This document shows positions 1 through 7,692 of a stretch of 64,000 bases of DNA, piece by piece; position 1 is the stretch's first letter; every line of letters begins with the position of its first letter. The notes beneath the pieces were generated by a model. That model ran no database searches and was not told the origin of the DNA. It worked only from the letters and a program-made list of their open reading frames with translations. The stretch comes from Rossellomorea aquimaris TF-12 (lineage in GTDB: Bacteria; Bacillota; Bacilli; Bacillales; Bacillaceae_B). Both the position numbers and the translations under genes were made by a program. Where the stretch lies: assembly GCF_001648555.1 (NCBI RefSeq), contig NZ_LQXM01000020.1:56588-120587 (forward strand), in the 5' to 3' direction.

Positions 1-764
1 TTTTTCTTGAAGAGGACGGGTGTGATGAGAAGAATGATAAGGCATAGTGTGCTTGTTAGGATTATGGTGATGGTAAGATTTTTTGGCCAGGTTTGATTGA
101 ACAATATATTATCTAAGTAGTTTGAAAGCTGCGCTGGTGACCACTTTAGTTTTTTTGTAAGATAGCCAGATACAAAGTTTAGAAGAATGGATAGTCCAAT
201 TGTAAAAAAGGCAGCTAGTCCAGATACATTTACAATACTACTGAAAAAAATCACCAGGGTTATAATGAAGGTCAGCCAAATACCATATACAAAAAGGGTT
301 TGAAGAAAGGCAGCTGCTTGAATGTCTTCAAATAATAAATTGATATAGTACCAGCTCGATAGCATTCCGAGAATGTAGGAAACCCATATTAGTACCGTAG
401 CAGATAACCACTTAGAATAAATATAAGCATGATAGGATACAGGCTTAACCAGCACCATTACAGCATTTCCACTCTTTCTTTCTCCTGAAACGATTCCCAT
501 AAAACCTAAAACGACAACTAGGATACCAAACGTATTAAATTGACTAATAGTCGACAATAAGACTTCTTCAGAGGAAGGTGTTGGAATTTGAATAACGGTG
601 CCTTCTGGTAAATCTCCTACAGAATTTAATATTTCCGGTAAGTAGTATGCTGTTAACGGTTCTGTTAGACCAAAAAGAATAAACACCATTGGCATCCACA
701 TCCATTTGTAATTTCGTGTTAATTCCATCATTTCTTTTCTAAATAAAACCCACAGGATTTTCAT
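1..764 (-). CDS. ABC-2 type transporter permease (YxlG-like), truncated by window edge
   Basis: About 254 codons are visible from an ATG at 764; the C-terminus runs off the window. The product is a hydrophobic membrane protein: a first membrane segment near residues 22-42, a long extracytoplasmic stretch, then several further segments. A GERKSG motif after the second segment is typical of the coupling region of ABC-2 permeases. The start overlaps the stop of the ATPase gene by four bases (ATGA), so the two are translationally coupled. It should form the membrane half of an exporter with the ATPase at 761-1669. The substrate is unknown. The PLDc_N-ATPase-permease trio resembles B. subtilis yxlEFG, but no sigY-like gene is seen here. 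Confidence 0.85.
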   Translation of the reverse strand, partial: MKILWVLFRKEMMELTRNYKWMWMPMVFILFGLTEPLTAYYLPEILNSVGDLPEGTVIQIPTPSSEEVLLSTISQFNTFGILVVVLGFMGIVSGERKSGNAVMVLVKPVSYHAYIYSKWLSATVLIWVSYILGMLSSWYYINLLFEDIQAAAFLQTLFVYGIWLTFIITLVIFFSSIVNVSGLAAFFTIGLSILLNFVSGYLTKKLKWSPAQLSNYLDNILFNQTWPKNLTITIILTSTLCLIILLITPVLFKK

Positions 765-1669
765 TTCTTCATCACCTTCATAAAGAGTTCTTCCAAGCTA
801 TGGTCACTGCTTTCAAATCTTGATACAGGCAAGTTCTTTTCTGCGATGAGTGTGAATATTCTTGCTCTATCCTTTTCCAATTCCTTTACTTCGAGTGATA
901 ATGTATTTCCTTCAGCTCTAACTTGCTGAATCCACTCTTTATTCACAAAGTAAGACTTATATACCTCAGCACCATCGTTAAAATGGAGATTGAACTTAGG
1001 AGTCTGATGTTTTTCTTTTACTTGAACTAATGGACCTTGTTCAATTAGAACGCCTTCGTGTAAAAACAATACATCATCACATACTTGCTCTGCATCATTT
1101 AGAATATGAGTCGAAAAAAGGATTGTCGTTTCATCCTTTAACTTCTTTAAAAGCTCCAGCACTTCTCTTCTCCCAAAAGGATCTAAAGCAGATACAGGTT
1201 CATCCAGAATGACGAGATTCGGTTTGTGTATAAGCGCCTGAGCAATTCCTAGACGTTGCCTCATTCCACCGGAATATTGACCAATTCTTCTATTTTTACC
1301 TTCTGAGAGCCCAACTAACTCTAGGATTTCATCACAACGCAATATAGAATTCTTCCTTGAAAGTCCAGCAATTTCACCCGAAAACACAAGATATTCAACC
1401 CCCGTCATCCAATCAAAGAAAGAGGGGTACTGTGGTAAATAACCGATCATGCTCCGCATGTCTTTGTTAGAAGTATTGGGATTCAAAATAGTTCCAGTAG
1501 TCGGGGTAATTAACCCAGCCAGCATATTTAAAGTGGTTGTTTTACCTGCTCCATTAGGACCTAATAATGCTGTACAGTTACCTTTCTTCAATTGAAATGA
1601 AACTGATTTCACTGCATGTTTATCTTGGTACTTTTTTTCTAATGAAATTACTTCTAATACATTTATCAT
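761..1669 (-). CDS. ABC transporter ATP-binding protein (YxlF-like)
   Basis: A 302-residue ATPase that powers the permease encoded just downstream. It has Walker A (GPNGAGKTT), the signature (SGGMRQRLG), Walker B (LVILDEP) and an H-loop His (FSTHI) in the right order, followed by a C-terminal extension of about 90 residues like those of BcrA/YxlF-type exporters. I chose the ATG at 1669 (MINVLEV): it overlaps the upstream stop as ATGA, and a longer reading up to 1750 lies entirely inside the upstream gene. It is the middle gene of a three-gene coupled operon. Drug or peptide export is likely for the family, but the substrate cannot be read from sequence. Confidence 0.93.
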   Translation of the reverse strand: MINVLEVISLEKKYQDKHAVKSVSFQLKKGNCTALLGPNGAGKTTTLNMLAGLITPTTGTILNPNTSNKDMRSMIGYLPQYPSFFDWMTGVEYLVFSGEIAGLSRKNSILRCDEILELVGLSEGKNRRIGQYSGGMRQRLGIAQALIHKPNLVILDEPVSALDPFGRREVLELLKKLKDETTILFSTHILNDAEQVCDDVLFLHEGVLIEQGPLVQVKEKHQTPKFNLHFNDGAEVYKSYFVNKEWIQQVRAEGNTLSLEVKELEKDRARIFTLIAEKNLPVSRFESSDHSLEELFMKVMKK

Positions 1670-1881
1670 CCATTTTGCCTTCTTCCAAAGATAAAATAAA
1701 GGATGGGTCCGATAATATTTACAAATAAAATAATGAGGAGCCAAACCCACTTAGGACCCTTTGTTTCCTTTATTCGAATTACATCCACTAGAGCCACCAC
1801 GATTAATAATAATTGTATTAGAATGACTGGAGCAATTAATCCCCAATTAATGCTTTGTAAAGCTTCTTGAAATTCATTCAT
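1666..1881 (-). CDS. PLDc_N-domain small membrane protein (YxlE-like)
   Basis: A 71-residue protein with two membrane segments (about residues 16-35 and 44-65) joined by a short charged linker (IRIKETKGPKW). The layout and the GPILYFIFGR end are typical of the phospholipase D N-terminal (PLDc_N) family; no PLD catalytic domain follows. A strong site (AGGAGG) precedes the ATG. It is the first gene of the coupled operon with the ATPase and permease, as YxlE is in B. subtilis, and probably helps the transporter assemble or be regulated. That role is inferred from context. Confidence 0.85.
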   Translation of the reverse strand: MNEFQEALQSINWGLIAPVILIQLLLIVVALVDVIRIKETKGPKWVWLLIILFVNIIGPILYFIFGRRQNG

Positions 1882-1976
1882 TTACATTTCCTCCTCTACA
1901 TTAAATAACTATAAGACGGTTAAGTACTGAAATCGTTCATAAATTCAGAAGAAATTTATTTTCTATTTTTTCGCAT

Positions 1977-2002
1977 TAAAAGAGCCACTATGGTAGTGGC
2001 TC
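1977..2002 (-). terminator. Rho-independent terminator of the WYL gene
   Basis: A 9-bp perfect stem (GAGCCACTA / TAGTGGCTC, 1982-1990 with 1994-2002) with a 3-base loop, followed on the minus strand by TTTTAAT. It lies five bases after the stop of the WYL regulator gene. Confidence 0.85.
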
Positions 2003-2006
2003 CAAA

Positions 2007-2999
2007 TTAGGGTTGATATAACTTGTTCATTTGTATCACTTCTTGTTTTACCTTTTCTAATAAGGAAGGCGGTGATATGATTTTTGCTTGATTTCCAAAG
2101 CTTAATATCCAATTAATCAATCCGTCACTGACAAGTGCTTTTGTAGATAAAACAAAATAGCCATCCTCTGCTTTCATGATTTCTACATCTTTTCCAAACT
2201 TATCGATAATTACGTTGATCAGATGATTCTGGAACTTTATTTTTATCCACTCTTCATTCCCTGCAAACATATGAAATGTAGATTGGACATACTTTGAAAC
2301 ATCAAAATATTCATATGGGAAGCTCTCTTCAAGTGCTTCTACATTTCTCAATCGATCTACTCGATAATGTCGAATTTCCTTAGCTTCATAGTAATAAGCA
2401 ATTAAATAATAATAATCATTTGCCCACGTTAAAGCGTAAGGCTTCACTTTATATGTACGACCCTTATGACTTAAGTTGAATTTTTTATCCAAATCATAGC
2501 GTCCGTATTGAAACGTTATGATTTTCCGTTCAGAAATAGCTTCATGTAAATCATGAATGATTAATCGAATTTGAGGACTCTCACTTTTAATAGATGAATC
2601 AATCTGTATTTCATTTTGAAGTTTCTTTCCTTCATGATCACTTGTCAGTTTTTTAATTTTAGAAATTAACTGTTTCGTTTCTTGCTTAGTAATAAATTTA
2701 GCAGACACAACGGCATCAATGATCATCCGAAGCTCATACAATTCGAAAAGACGATATTGATGACTATAAAACTTTGGTAATCCATCCTTTACTTGATTAA
2801 TTGTTACATCAAATCCACTTTTAATTAAGTGATCAATGTCATCCTTTAATGAATTCTTATTTAATTTTACATCTGATCCATATACCTGCCTGAAGCGAAG
2901 GATAATATCATCTAATCCTAATTCATGATCCTCATCGGTTTCACTACTCAAAATATCCATCAGCTTTAACAATCTTTCTTTATTATCAATTCTGGTCAT
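2007..2999 (-). CDS. WYL-domain transcriptional regulator
   Basis: A 330-residue protein. The N-terminal part (residues about 1-75) looks like a winged HTH (KERLLKLMDILSSETDEDHE...), and the centre holds a WYL-type domain (KPYALTWANDYYYLIAYYYE, RHYRVDRL) with a C-terminal WCX-like extension ending in a GNQAKIISP stretch. WYL proteins sense ligands, often nucleic acids or nucleotides, and usually repress neighbouring genes. I chose the ATG at 2999 because GGAAGG lies at proper distance; a start at 3026 has no such site. It has its own terminator, and its target is not evident. It could be autoregulated from the 367-base gap upstream. Confidence 0.85.
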   Translation of the reverse strand: MTRIDNKERLLKLMDILSSETDEDHELGLDDIILRFRQVYGSDVKLNKNSLKDDIDHLIKSGFDVTINQVKDGLPKFYSHQYRLFELYELRMIIDAVVSAKFITKQETKQLISKIKKLTSDHEGKKLQNEIQIDSSIKSESPQIRLIIHDLHEAISERKIITFQYGRYDLDKKFNLSHKGRTYKVKPYALTWANDYYYLIAYYYEAKEIRHYRVDRLRNVEALEESFPYEYFDVSKYVQSTFHMFAGNEEWIKIKFQNHLINVIIDKFGKDVEIMKAEDGYFVLSTKALVSDGLINWILSFGNQAKIISPPSLLEKVKQEVIQMNKLYQP

Positions 3000-3366
3000 T
3001 GCCTCACACCCTTCCTTGTAAAACACTTATTCAACACTACACCCAATTTCTTAATACCAATTATTTCAAATTATCCTTATTAACTCAATCCTATATTTCA
3101 TAAAATAATATTTCTATAGACATGTAATCATACCTCCTTTCTACGATGTCACAGGAAATCGAATTCATCCATTTGAAATTCATCCATTTTTCAAATAGAT
3201 GTTCTTTCAAATTGGCATCAAGGTTACGCTGACTTTTTAAAAATACTCGCCTTAGCCTACAATTGAATAATCAAAAATATTTTCCTATCCATATTACATA
3301 ATGTAATTTATAACTGACATTTTGTAATATATTTCATAGTATAAATATGGAAGGAGATGAAAGTTT
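3000..3366. other. Divergent intergenic region with direct repeats and a palindrome
   Basis: This 367-base gap separates the WYL gene (minus) from the XRE gene (plus). It holds a 13-base direct repeat (AATTCATCCATTT at 3162-3174 and 3177-3189) followed by a partly complementary segment (CAAATAGATG), and the palindrome and promoter described separately. I see no credible gene in it. Confidence 0.7.
3293..3345 (+). promoter_or_regulatory. Palindromic operator and promoter before the XRE gene
   Basis: ATTACAT-A-ATGTAAT (3293-3307) is a perfect 7+1+7 palindrome. Just downstream lie a plausible -35 (CTGACA, 3314-3319) and -10 (TAGTAT, 3338-3343, 18-base spacer; or the overlapping TATAAA). A palindrome directly upstream of the promoter of a one-domain HTH gene is the usual layout for autoregulation. 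Binding is inferred. Confidence 0.5.
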
Positions 3367-3561
3367 TTGAAAAACAAAAAAATGAAGATTGCCAGAATTG
3401 AAGCTGATGTATCTCAAGAAGAATTAGCAGGTATCGTTGGAGTTACAAGGCAAACCATTAATTTAATCGAAGCAAGGAAATATAACCCGAGTCTCAACTT
3501 ATGTACAGCAATATGTAAAGCATTAAATAAAACATTAAATGATTTATTCTGGGAGGAATGA
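3367..3561 (+). CDS. XRE-family HTH regulator
   Basis: A 64-residue protein made almost entirely of one helix-turn-helix Cro/XRE domain: SQEELAGIVGVTRQTINLIE contains the two core helices, and the tail (LNKTLNDLFWEE) is typical of small Bacillus regulators of the YozG/YvaO size class. The start is TTG at 3367, with AAGGAG ten bases upstream; the next ATG is too far from that site. The membrane-protein gene follows after only three bases, so the two are co-transcribed, and the regulator probably controls this pair. No toxin-like feature is visible. Confidence 0.85.
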   Translation: MKNKKMKIARIEADVSQEELAGIVGVTRQTINLIEARKYNPSLNLCTAICKALNKTLNDLFWEE

Positions 3562-3564
3562 AAA

Positions 3565-4005
3565 ATGAGTAGTAATAAAATCATTAAAGAAACAAAATTA
3601 ACCATCAGTGTATCGTTACTGATTAGCATTTTCCTTTTAGTAACTTGGGCTGTTTTCGAAACAATGGATATTTCCTTTACTGACAACAAAGCCTTTTTAG
3701 CTCTATCGCTGATTCCATTTAGTACAGCAATAGCTTTTTTCATTAAACTAATGAAAATAAAGAAGGATCCAAAAGTGATTGTATCGGAGACAGATGAGAG
3801 ACTTGTAGCCGAGAAGAATGAAGCCGATGCGAAAACATTGAAGGTACTTCAAGGATTATTGTTCTTAATATACCTGGGTTACACATTTATGTTTCCAGAG
3901 GAGGTTTTTAAATCAATAGGATGGTGGATCGCGTTGATTATTCTATTTTTCTCTATATTCGCTCCTTTCATGTTTCGACATATCGTAAAAGAAAATTGGC
4001 AATGA
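3565..4005 (+). CDS. Small four-helix membrane protein, unknown function
   Basis: A 146-residue protein with four predicted membrane segments (about residues 11-32, 44-62, 95-112 and 118-137) and a charged cytoplasmic stretch between the second and third (KIKKDPKVIVSETDERLVAEK). I do not recognise a named family with certainty. The ATG has GGGAGG just upstream, inside the end of the XRE gene. Pairs of a one-domain XRE regulator and a small membrane protein are common in Firmicutes and often act in stress or immunity-type responses; which applies here cannot be told. Confidence 0.8.
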   Translation: MSSNKIIKETKLTISVSLLISIFLLVTWAVFETMDISFTDNKAFLALSLIPFSTAIAFFIKLMKIKKDPKVIVSETDERLVAEKNEADAKTLKVLQGLLFLIYLGYTFMFPEEVFKSIGWWIALIILFFSIFAPFMFRHIVKENWQ

Positions 4006-4184
4006 TGCTTTAAGAAAAGCCGGATCATTCCTTGTGTATCTTGTTTTCGCTAAACACCACTGCTTCAAGTCCATTTGTTCCCGATACAGATTCTACCCCT
4101 CACAGTCTGTTGATTTCTACACATTTTACAATCATCCTTATGAAAACAACTTTTTCAACAAAATGAATCGTTTTAGCTCAATAA

Positions 4185-4217
4185 AAAGAACTCATAGGTA
4201 TTCTCTATGAGTTCTTT
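4185..4217. terminator. Bidirectional terminator
   Basis: A 13-bp stem (AAAGAACTCATAG with CTATGAGTTCTTT) around a 7-base loop. It lies between the plus-strand membrane-protein gene and the minus-strand DUF4870 gene and has A/T runs on both sides. Confidence 0.85.
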
Positions 4218-4223
4218 GAACGT

Positions 4224-4547
4224 TTATTTAATTATACGAAACACAGTTGGAATTCTGTAGCTTTCACCTTCGTAAGCTTTAATTGCTCCTAAAATCGTAA
4301 AGATTAGTGCTAGAACGCCAACAATCGGTGCTAATACAAAGCCGATTAATACGATCATCAAAATAGAACTGACAATGCCATATACTGCATACGAAATTAA
4401 AAAGTTTAAATACTCTTTCCCATGAAAATCTACAAATTCTGATTCATCTTTTTTAATCAACCAAATAATGAGTGGTCCAATAAATGTAGTAAATAAACTT
4501 AAGATATAAATAAGTGCAGCCATCATTCTTTCATCTTTTGTAGGCAT
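4224..4547 (-). CDS. DUF4870 (Tic20-like) membrane protein
   Basis: A 107-residue protein starting MPTKDERMMAALIYILSLF, with three membrane segments and the central motif FHGKEYLNFLISY that marks the DUF4870 family (charged linker KKDESEFVDFHGK, then two C-terminal helices and a short basic tail). AAGGAGG precedes the ATG. Function is unknown for the family. It stands alone between a terminator and the uppP promoter region. Confidence 0.88.
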   Translation of the reverse strand: MPTKDERMMAALIYILSLFTTFIGPLIIWLIKKDESEFVDFHGKEYLNFLISYAVYGIVSSILMIVLIGFVLAPIVGVLALIFTILGAIKAYEGESYRIPTVFRIIK

Positions 4548-4814
4548 ACTATTCTACCTCCTTTTCTGCTTGCCAACTACTCGTGTCTAACTCTTTAAAC
4601 ACTGGGTTGTTGTCAGCGAATCTTACTCTCCTTATATTTACGTTTTTCATTGCTGAAAGTTTCATAAATTTTATGTTCTGAGATTTTATTTACCATTTTT
4701 CATTTATTTAGGTTCAGTTCTCATGAAACGCCCGAGACTCGAATATATGTAGAAAAGAGATGTTTGTCCATAGAGAAGCATTCCTCAAATCCATACATTT
4801 TGTGAAGGGTAGAG

Positions 4815-5600
4815 ATGTCTATGAATAAAATAGAAGCGTTTATCCTAGGGATCATCCAAGGTTTAACCGAATTTCTTCCTATCTCAAGTACTGGTCATTT
4901 ATATCTCGGGAGACGGGTGTTCGGTTTAGAGGAAGCAGGATTATTCCTTGATACCATGCTACATATCGGAACTCTCATTGCCGTTTTAGTTGTTTATCAA
5001 AAGGAACTTCTTTTTATGCTACGTCATCCCTTTAGTAAGTTATCCTTTATCCTTGTGATTGGAACCATTCCGGCAGTCATTGTTGGATTGCTGTTTGAAG
5101 ATTATTTTGACGCGATTTCTAAAACAGGCTCCACTATCGGCTGGGAATTTATCGCCACTGGTTTCATAATGTATTTTGCAGATGGGGTGAAAAATGGTTA
5201 CAAAAAGTTAGAAAATATAACCTTCAAAGATGCTTTCGTGATTGGAGGTTTTCAAGCTGCAGCTATCTTCCCCGCCCTTTCACGATCCGGCCTTACCATA
5301 GCAGCAGGGTTATTTCGTAAGCTCGATCGAGAAACTGCTGCATACTTTTCCTTTCTTCTTTCTACTCCCGCCATAATAGGTGGTATTGTTTTTCAAGGAA
5401 AAGAGATGCTTTCCGGTCATACAGAAATCGTACCGTTCTCAAGCTTGGCAATTGGTACCATAAGCGCAGCTGTGTTTGGATATTTCGCCATTGTTACGAT
5501 GGTTAATTTTTTAAAGAAACATTCATTAAAGATATTCTCCTATTATGTTTGGGCTTTGGGTTTTCTTATTCTCATACTTCAATATTCAGGAATTATGTAG
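4815..5600 (+). CDS. uppP: Undecaprenyl-diphosphatase UppP (BacA)
   Basis: An integral membrane phosphatase that dephosphorylates undecaprenyl pyrophosphate on the outer face of the membrane, recycling the lipid carrier for wall synthesis and conferring bacitracin tolerance. The 261-residue protein carries both family motifs: GLTEFLPISSTGH near the N-terminus (the Glu-rich motif) and the SRSGLT motif around residue 160 (here FPALSRSG rather than the common PGTSRSG). The start is at 4815 or the second Met at 4821; the ribosome site is weak. The DedA gene follows after ten bases, which suggests a joint role in carrier-lipid recycling. Confidence 0.93.
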   Translation: MSMNKIEAFILGIIQGLTEFLPISSTGHLYLGRRVFGLEEAGLFLDTMLHIGTLIAVLVVYQKELLFMLRHPFSKLSFILVIGTIPAVIVGLLFEDYFDAISKTGSTIGWEFIATGFIMYFADGVKNGYKKLENITFKDAFVIGGFQAAAIFPALSRSGLTIAAGLFRKLDRETAAYFSFLLSTPAIIGGIVFQGKEMLSGHTEIVPFSSLAIGTISAAVFGYFAIVTMVNFLKKHSLKIFSYYVWALGFLILILQYSGIM

Positions 5601-5610
5601 GAGGATTATG

Positions 5611-6210
5611 ATGAATCATGATTGGATAGTCACCATTCTTGCACAGCTTACGGATTGGGGGTATGTGGGCATTGCACTTGCTCTCATGATTGAAGTGATT
5701 CCAAGTGAGGTCGTCCTTTGTTATGCAGGGTTCATGGTAAGTTCAGGAAAGCTACATTTTGTTGGGGCATTCATGAGCGGAGTAATAGGTGGAACCCTTG
5801 CCCAGATTTTTCTTTACTGGCTTGGATATTACGGAGGGCGCCCTTTTTTTGATAAATACGGGAAATACCTTTTTATCAAAAAAAGCCATTTAGAAGGGGC
5901 TGAAAAATGGTTTGAACGTCACGGCACTATGGTAATATTCACAGCTCGATTTATACCAATCGTACGTCATGCCATTAGTATTCCAGCTGGAATTAGTCGA
6001 ATGCCTCTCTCCATTTTTATTTTGTATACCTTTGCGGCTATGCTCCCTTGGACATTATTGTTTATGGTAGTTGGCATGGAGCTCGGCATACACTGGAAGC
6101 ATATTGAAGTGATTGGCGGAAGATATATTAAGCCCTTAAGCATTATTGCTATTTTGGGGATGGGAATATACTTATTTTATTCCTTTCAGAGCACGAAGAA
6201 GGATACTTGA
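5611..6210 (+). CDS. DedA/VTT-family membrane protein
   Basis: A 199-residue VTT-domain protein. Family marks are the early acidic motif (MIEVIPSEVVLCYAG), GGTLAQIFLYWLGYYGG, and the FTARFIPIVRHAISIPAGISRM motif region with its conserved Arg and Pro. Some DedA proteins (B. subtilis UptA) flip undecaprenyl phosphate back to the inner leaflet, and others act in membrane homeostasis. AGGAGGA lies right after the uppP stop; the ATG at 5611 has better spacing than the one at 5608. Location directly behind uppP supports, but does not prove, the carrier-flippase role. Confidence 0.9.
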   Translation: MNHDWIVTILAQLTDWGYVGIALALMIEVIPSEVVLCYAGFMVSSGKLHFVGAFMSGVIGGTLAQIFLYWLGYYGGRPFFDKYGKYLFIKKSHLEGAEKWFERHGTMVIFTARFIPIVRHAISIPAGISRMPLSIFILYTFAAMLPWTLLFMVVGMELGIHWKHIEVIGGRYIKPLSIIAILGMGIYLFYSFQSTKKDT

Positions 6211-6278
6211 CTTCATTTTTCATTATAAATTGTTTACAATAAACATAAGTACACTTTTCTTTCATGAAAGGATACCAT

Positions 6279-7409
6279 ATGAATTCATTATTATTAATAA
6301 ACGCAACCATTTATCCTGTTACTTCTAAACCAGTAAAAAATGGGTCAGTACTGATTGAAAATGGATTGATTAAAAGTATATTCTCTTATCCCATTGATGT
6401 ACCCAGTAATATTCCTGTCATTGATTGTAAAGGGCTTTATTTGTTTCCTGGATTCATTGATACACACACCCACTTGGGGTTATATGATGAAGGTACCGGT
6501 TGGGCAGGAAATGATGCTAATGAAACAATAGAACCGATGACTCCCCATATTAGAGCTTTTGATGGGGTAAACCCATTAGATCCAGGGTTCAGTGATGCAC
6601 TAAAATATGGTGTTACTGCAGTCAATGTGATGCCTGGAAGTGCTAATGTAATTGGTGGAACCACTTCCGTTATCAAAACCTTTGGGACCACAATGCGAAA
6701 TATGGTGATTAAAGAAACTTCAGGTCTAAAAATTGCACTTGGAGAAAACCCAAAACGAATTCATAGCACTGGGAATAATGACTCCATAACCCGTATGGGA
6801 ATTATGGGGATGTTAAGGGAGGCTTTCTTTTCTGCAAAATATAGTGACCAGCCAGAAGAATTAAGAGTTGCTCCTTTAGTATCTGCATTAAAGAGAGAAA
6901 TTCCAGTTCGTATTCATGCCCACCGTGCTGACGATATTCTCACAGCAGTCCGATTAGCCGATGAATTTAATCTCGATTTGAGAATCGAACACTGCACCGA
7001 AGGACATCTCATATCTGATGAGTTAAAAGGAAGAAATTTAAAAGTATCAGTAGGCCCTACCTTTACTCGACGTTCTAAGGTTGAGTTGAAAAACAAAAGC
7101 TGGATTACCTATCAAAAACTAACTCAAGCGGGTGTCGAAGTTTCGATAACTACAGACCATCCTTATACTCCCATTCAATATTTAAATATGTGTGCAGCCA
7201 TTGCCGTAAGAGAAGGATTAGACGAACAAAAGGCAATTGAAGGAATAACGATTATTTCAGCTAGAAACCTTGGAGTTGAAGATAGAATCGGTAGTGTCGA
7301 AAAAGGGAAGGACGCTGATTTAGTGCTTTGGAGTCGGCATCCCTTTCATTTTATGGCTAAGCCAATCTTAACGATTGTAAATGGGAAAATCGCCTATCAA
7401 AACATGTAG
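6279..7409 (+). CDS. Amidohydrolase (imidazolonepropionase-like)
   Basis: A 376-residue metal-dependent hydrolase of the amidohydrolase superfamily. The first metal motif is DTHTHLG near residue 67, followed by a central His in RIHAHRADD, another in IEHCTEGH, and the late Asp in TTDHPYTP; the C-terminal KGKDADLVLWSRHPF returns to the small beta-domain. This family includes enzymes acting on cyclic amides and N-substituted amino acids; the substrate is unknown. I chose the ATG at 6279 because AAAGGA sits seven bases upstream, whereas the ATG at 6264 has no site. It stands alone; the long structured leader follows. Confidence 0.88.
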   Translation: MNSLLLINATIYPVTSKPVKNGSVLIENGLIKSIFSYPIDVPSNIPVIDCKGLYLFPGFIDTHTHLGLYDEGTGWAGNDANETIEPMTPHIRAFDGVNPLDPGFSDALKYGVTAVNVMPGSANVIGGTTSVIKTFGTTMRNMVIKETSGLKIALGENPKRIHSTGNNDSITRMGIMGMLREAFFSAKYSDQPEELRVAPLVSALKREIPVRIHAHRADDILTAVRLADEFNLDLRIEHCTEGHLISDELKGRNLKVSVGPTFTRRSKVELKNKSWITYQKLTQAGVEVSITTDHPYTPIQYLNMCAAIAVREGLDEQKAIEGITIISARNLGVEDRIGSVEKGKDADLVLWSRHPFHFMAKPILTIVNGKIAYQNM

Positions 7410-7602
7410 AAAATTGTTAAAAAATATCAAAAAAAATTAACGTTTTACCTATTTCCTTTTTAATTAAATTCATATATGATACATATGGATATTATATTTC
7501 CGATTACATTGTTCTTAAACGCTATATATTTTATATAGAGCGATTGTAATGGAGGGAAGGCAAAAGGTGCGCCACCAGTTTCTTGACTGGTCTTAGTGGG
7601 TT

Positions 7603-7658
7603 CGATTCCCACCCCGAAATTTTTTAGTTAACTTTTAAAAATTTCGAGGGTGGGATCG
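7603..7658 (+). repeat. Long hairpin competing with the T-arm-like stem
   Basis: About 21 base pairs with two single-base bulges: CGAT with ATCG, CCCACCC with GGGTGGG, and CGAAATTTTT with AAAAATTTCG (7603-7624 with 7637-7658), closed by a 12-base loop containing GTTAAC. The 5' strand uses the T-loop and the 3' strand of the T-arm, so the two folds exclude each other. It is not followed by a T-run, so it does not look like a terminator. Confidence 0.7.
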
Positions 7659-7665
7659 TACGCAA

Positions 7666-7691
7666 GTAGACTGCCCTCAAGGAGGGTCTAC
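7666..7691 (+). promoter_or_regulatory. Hairpin sequestering the GNAT ribosome binding site
   Basis: GTAGAC (7666-7671) pairs with GTCTAC (7686-7691), and CCTC (7675-7678) pairs with GAGG (7682-7685), so AAGGAGG, seven bases before the ATG, lies in the loop and stem. The CCCTC strand can alternatively pair with GAGGG at 7646-7650 in the hairpin upstream, which would free the site. This is the layout of a translational on/off switch. Confidence 0.6.
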
Positions 7692-7692
7692 T

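Larger units (their letters stand above)
7501..7692 (+). promoter_or_regulatory. Structured, partly tRNA-like leader of the GNAT gene
   Basis: Nearly the whole 190 bases before the acetyltransferase start can fold. In order: ATTACA/TGTAAT (7503-7508 with 7545-7550) enclosing the hairpin CTATATA/TATATAG; a GGC..GCC or GGTG..CACC hairpin (7559-7576); ACCAGT/ACTGGT (7574-7579 with 7586-7591); and a perfect tRNA T-arm GTGGG-TTCGATT-CCCAC (7596-7612) only four bases later. The order D-arm-like, anticodon-arm-like, short variable region, T-arm mimics a tRNA, but no upstream strand matches the 3' acceptor-like CCCCGAAA. Instead that strand pairs with 7637-7658. It is not a functional tRNA as read; a cis-acting regulatory RNA is inferred. 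Confidence 0.55.

Noticed and set aside
7559..7620. Functional tRNA gene
   Set aside because: The T-arm is perfect but there is no 5' acceptor strand, no 7-base anticodon loop with a closed 5-bp stem, and no D-arm of normal form.
7551..7692. Known riboswitch or T-box classes for the GNAT leader
   Set aside because: GGCAAAAGG recalls the glycine riboswitch and GAGGGTGGGATCG recalls the T-box motif, but the rest of either consensus, the T-box specifier stem and a terminator are missing.
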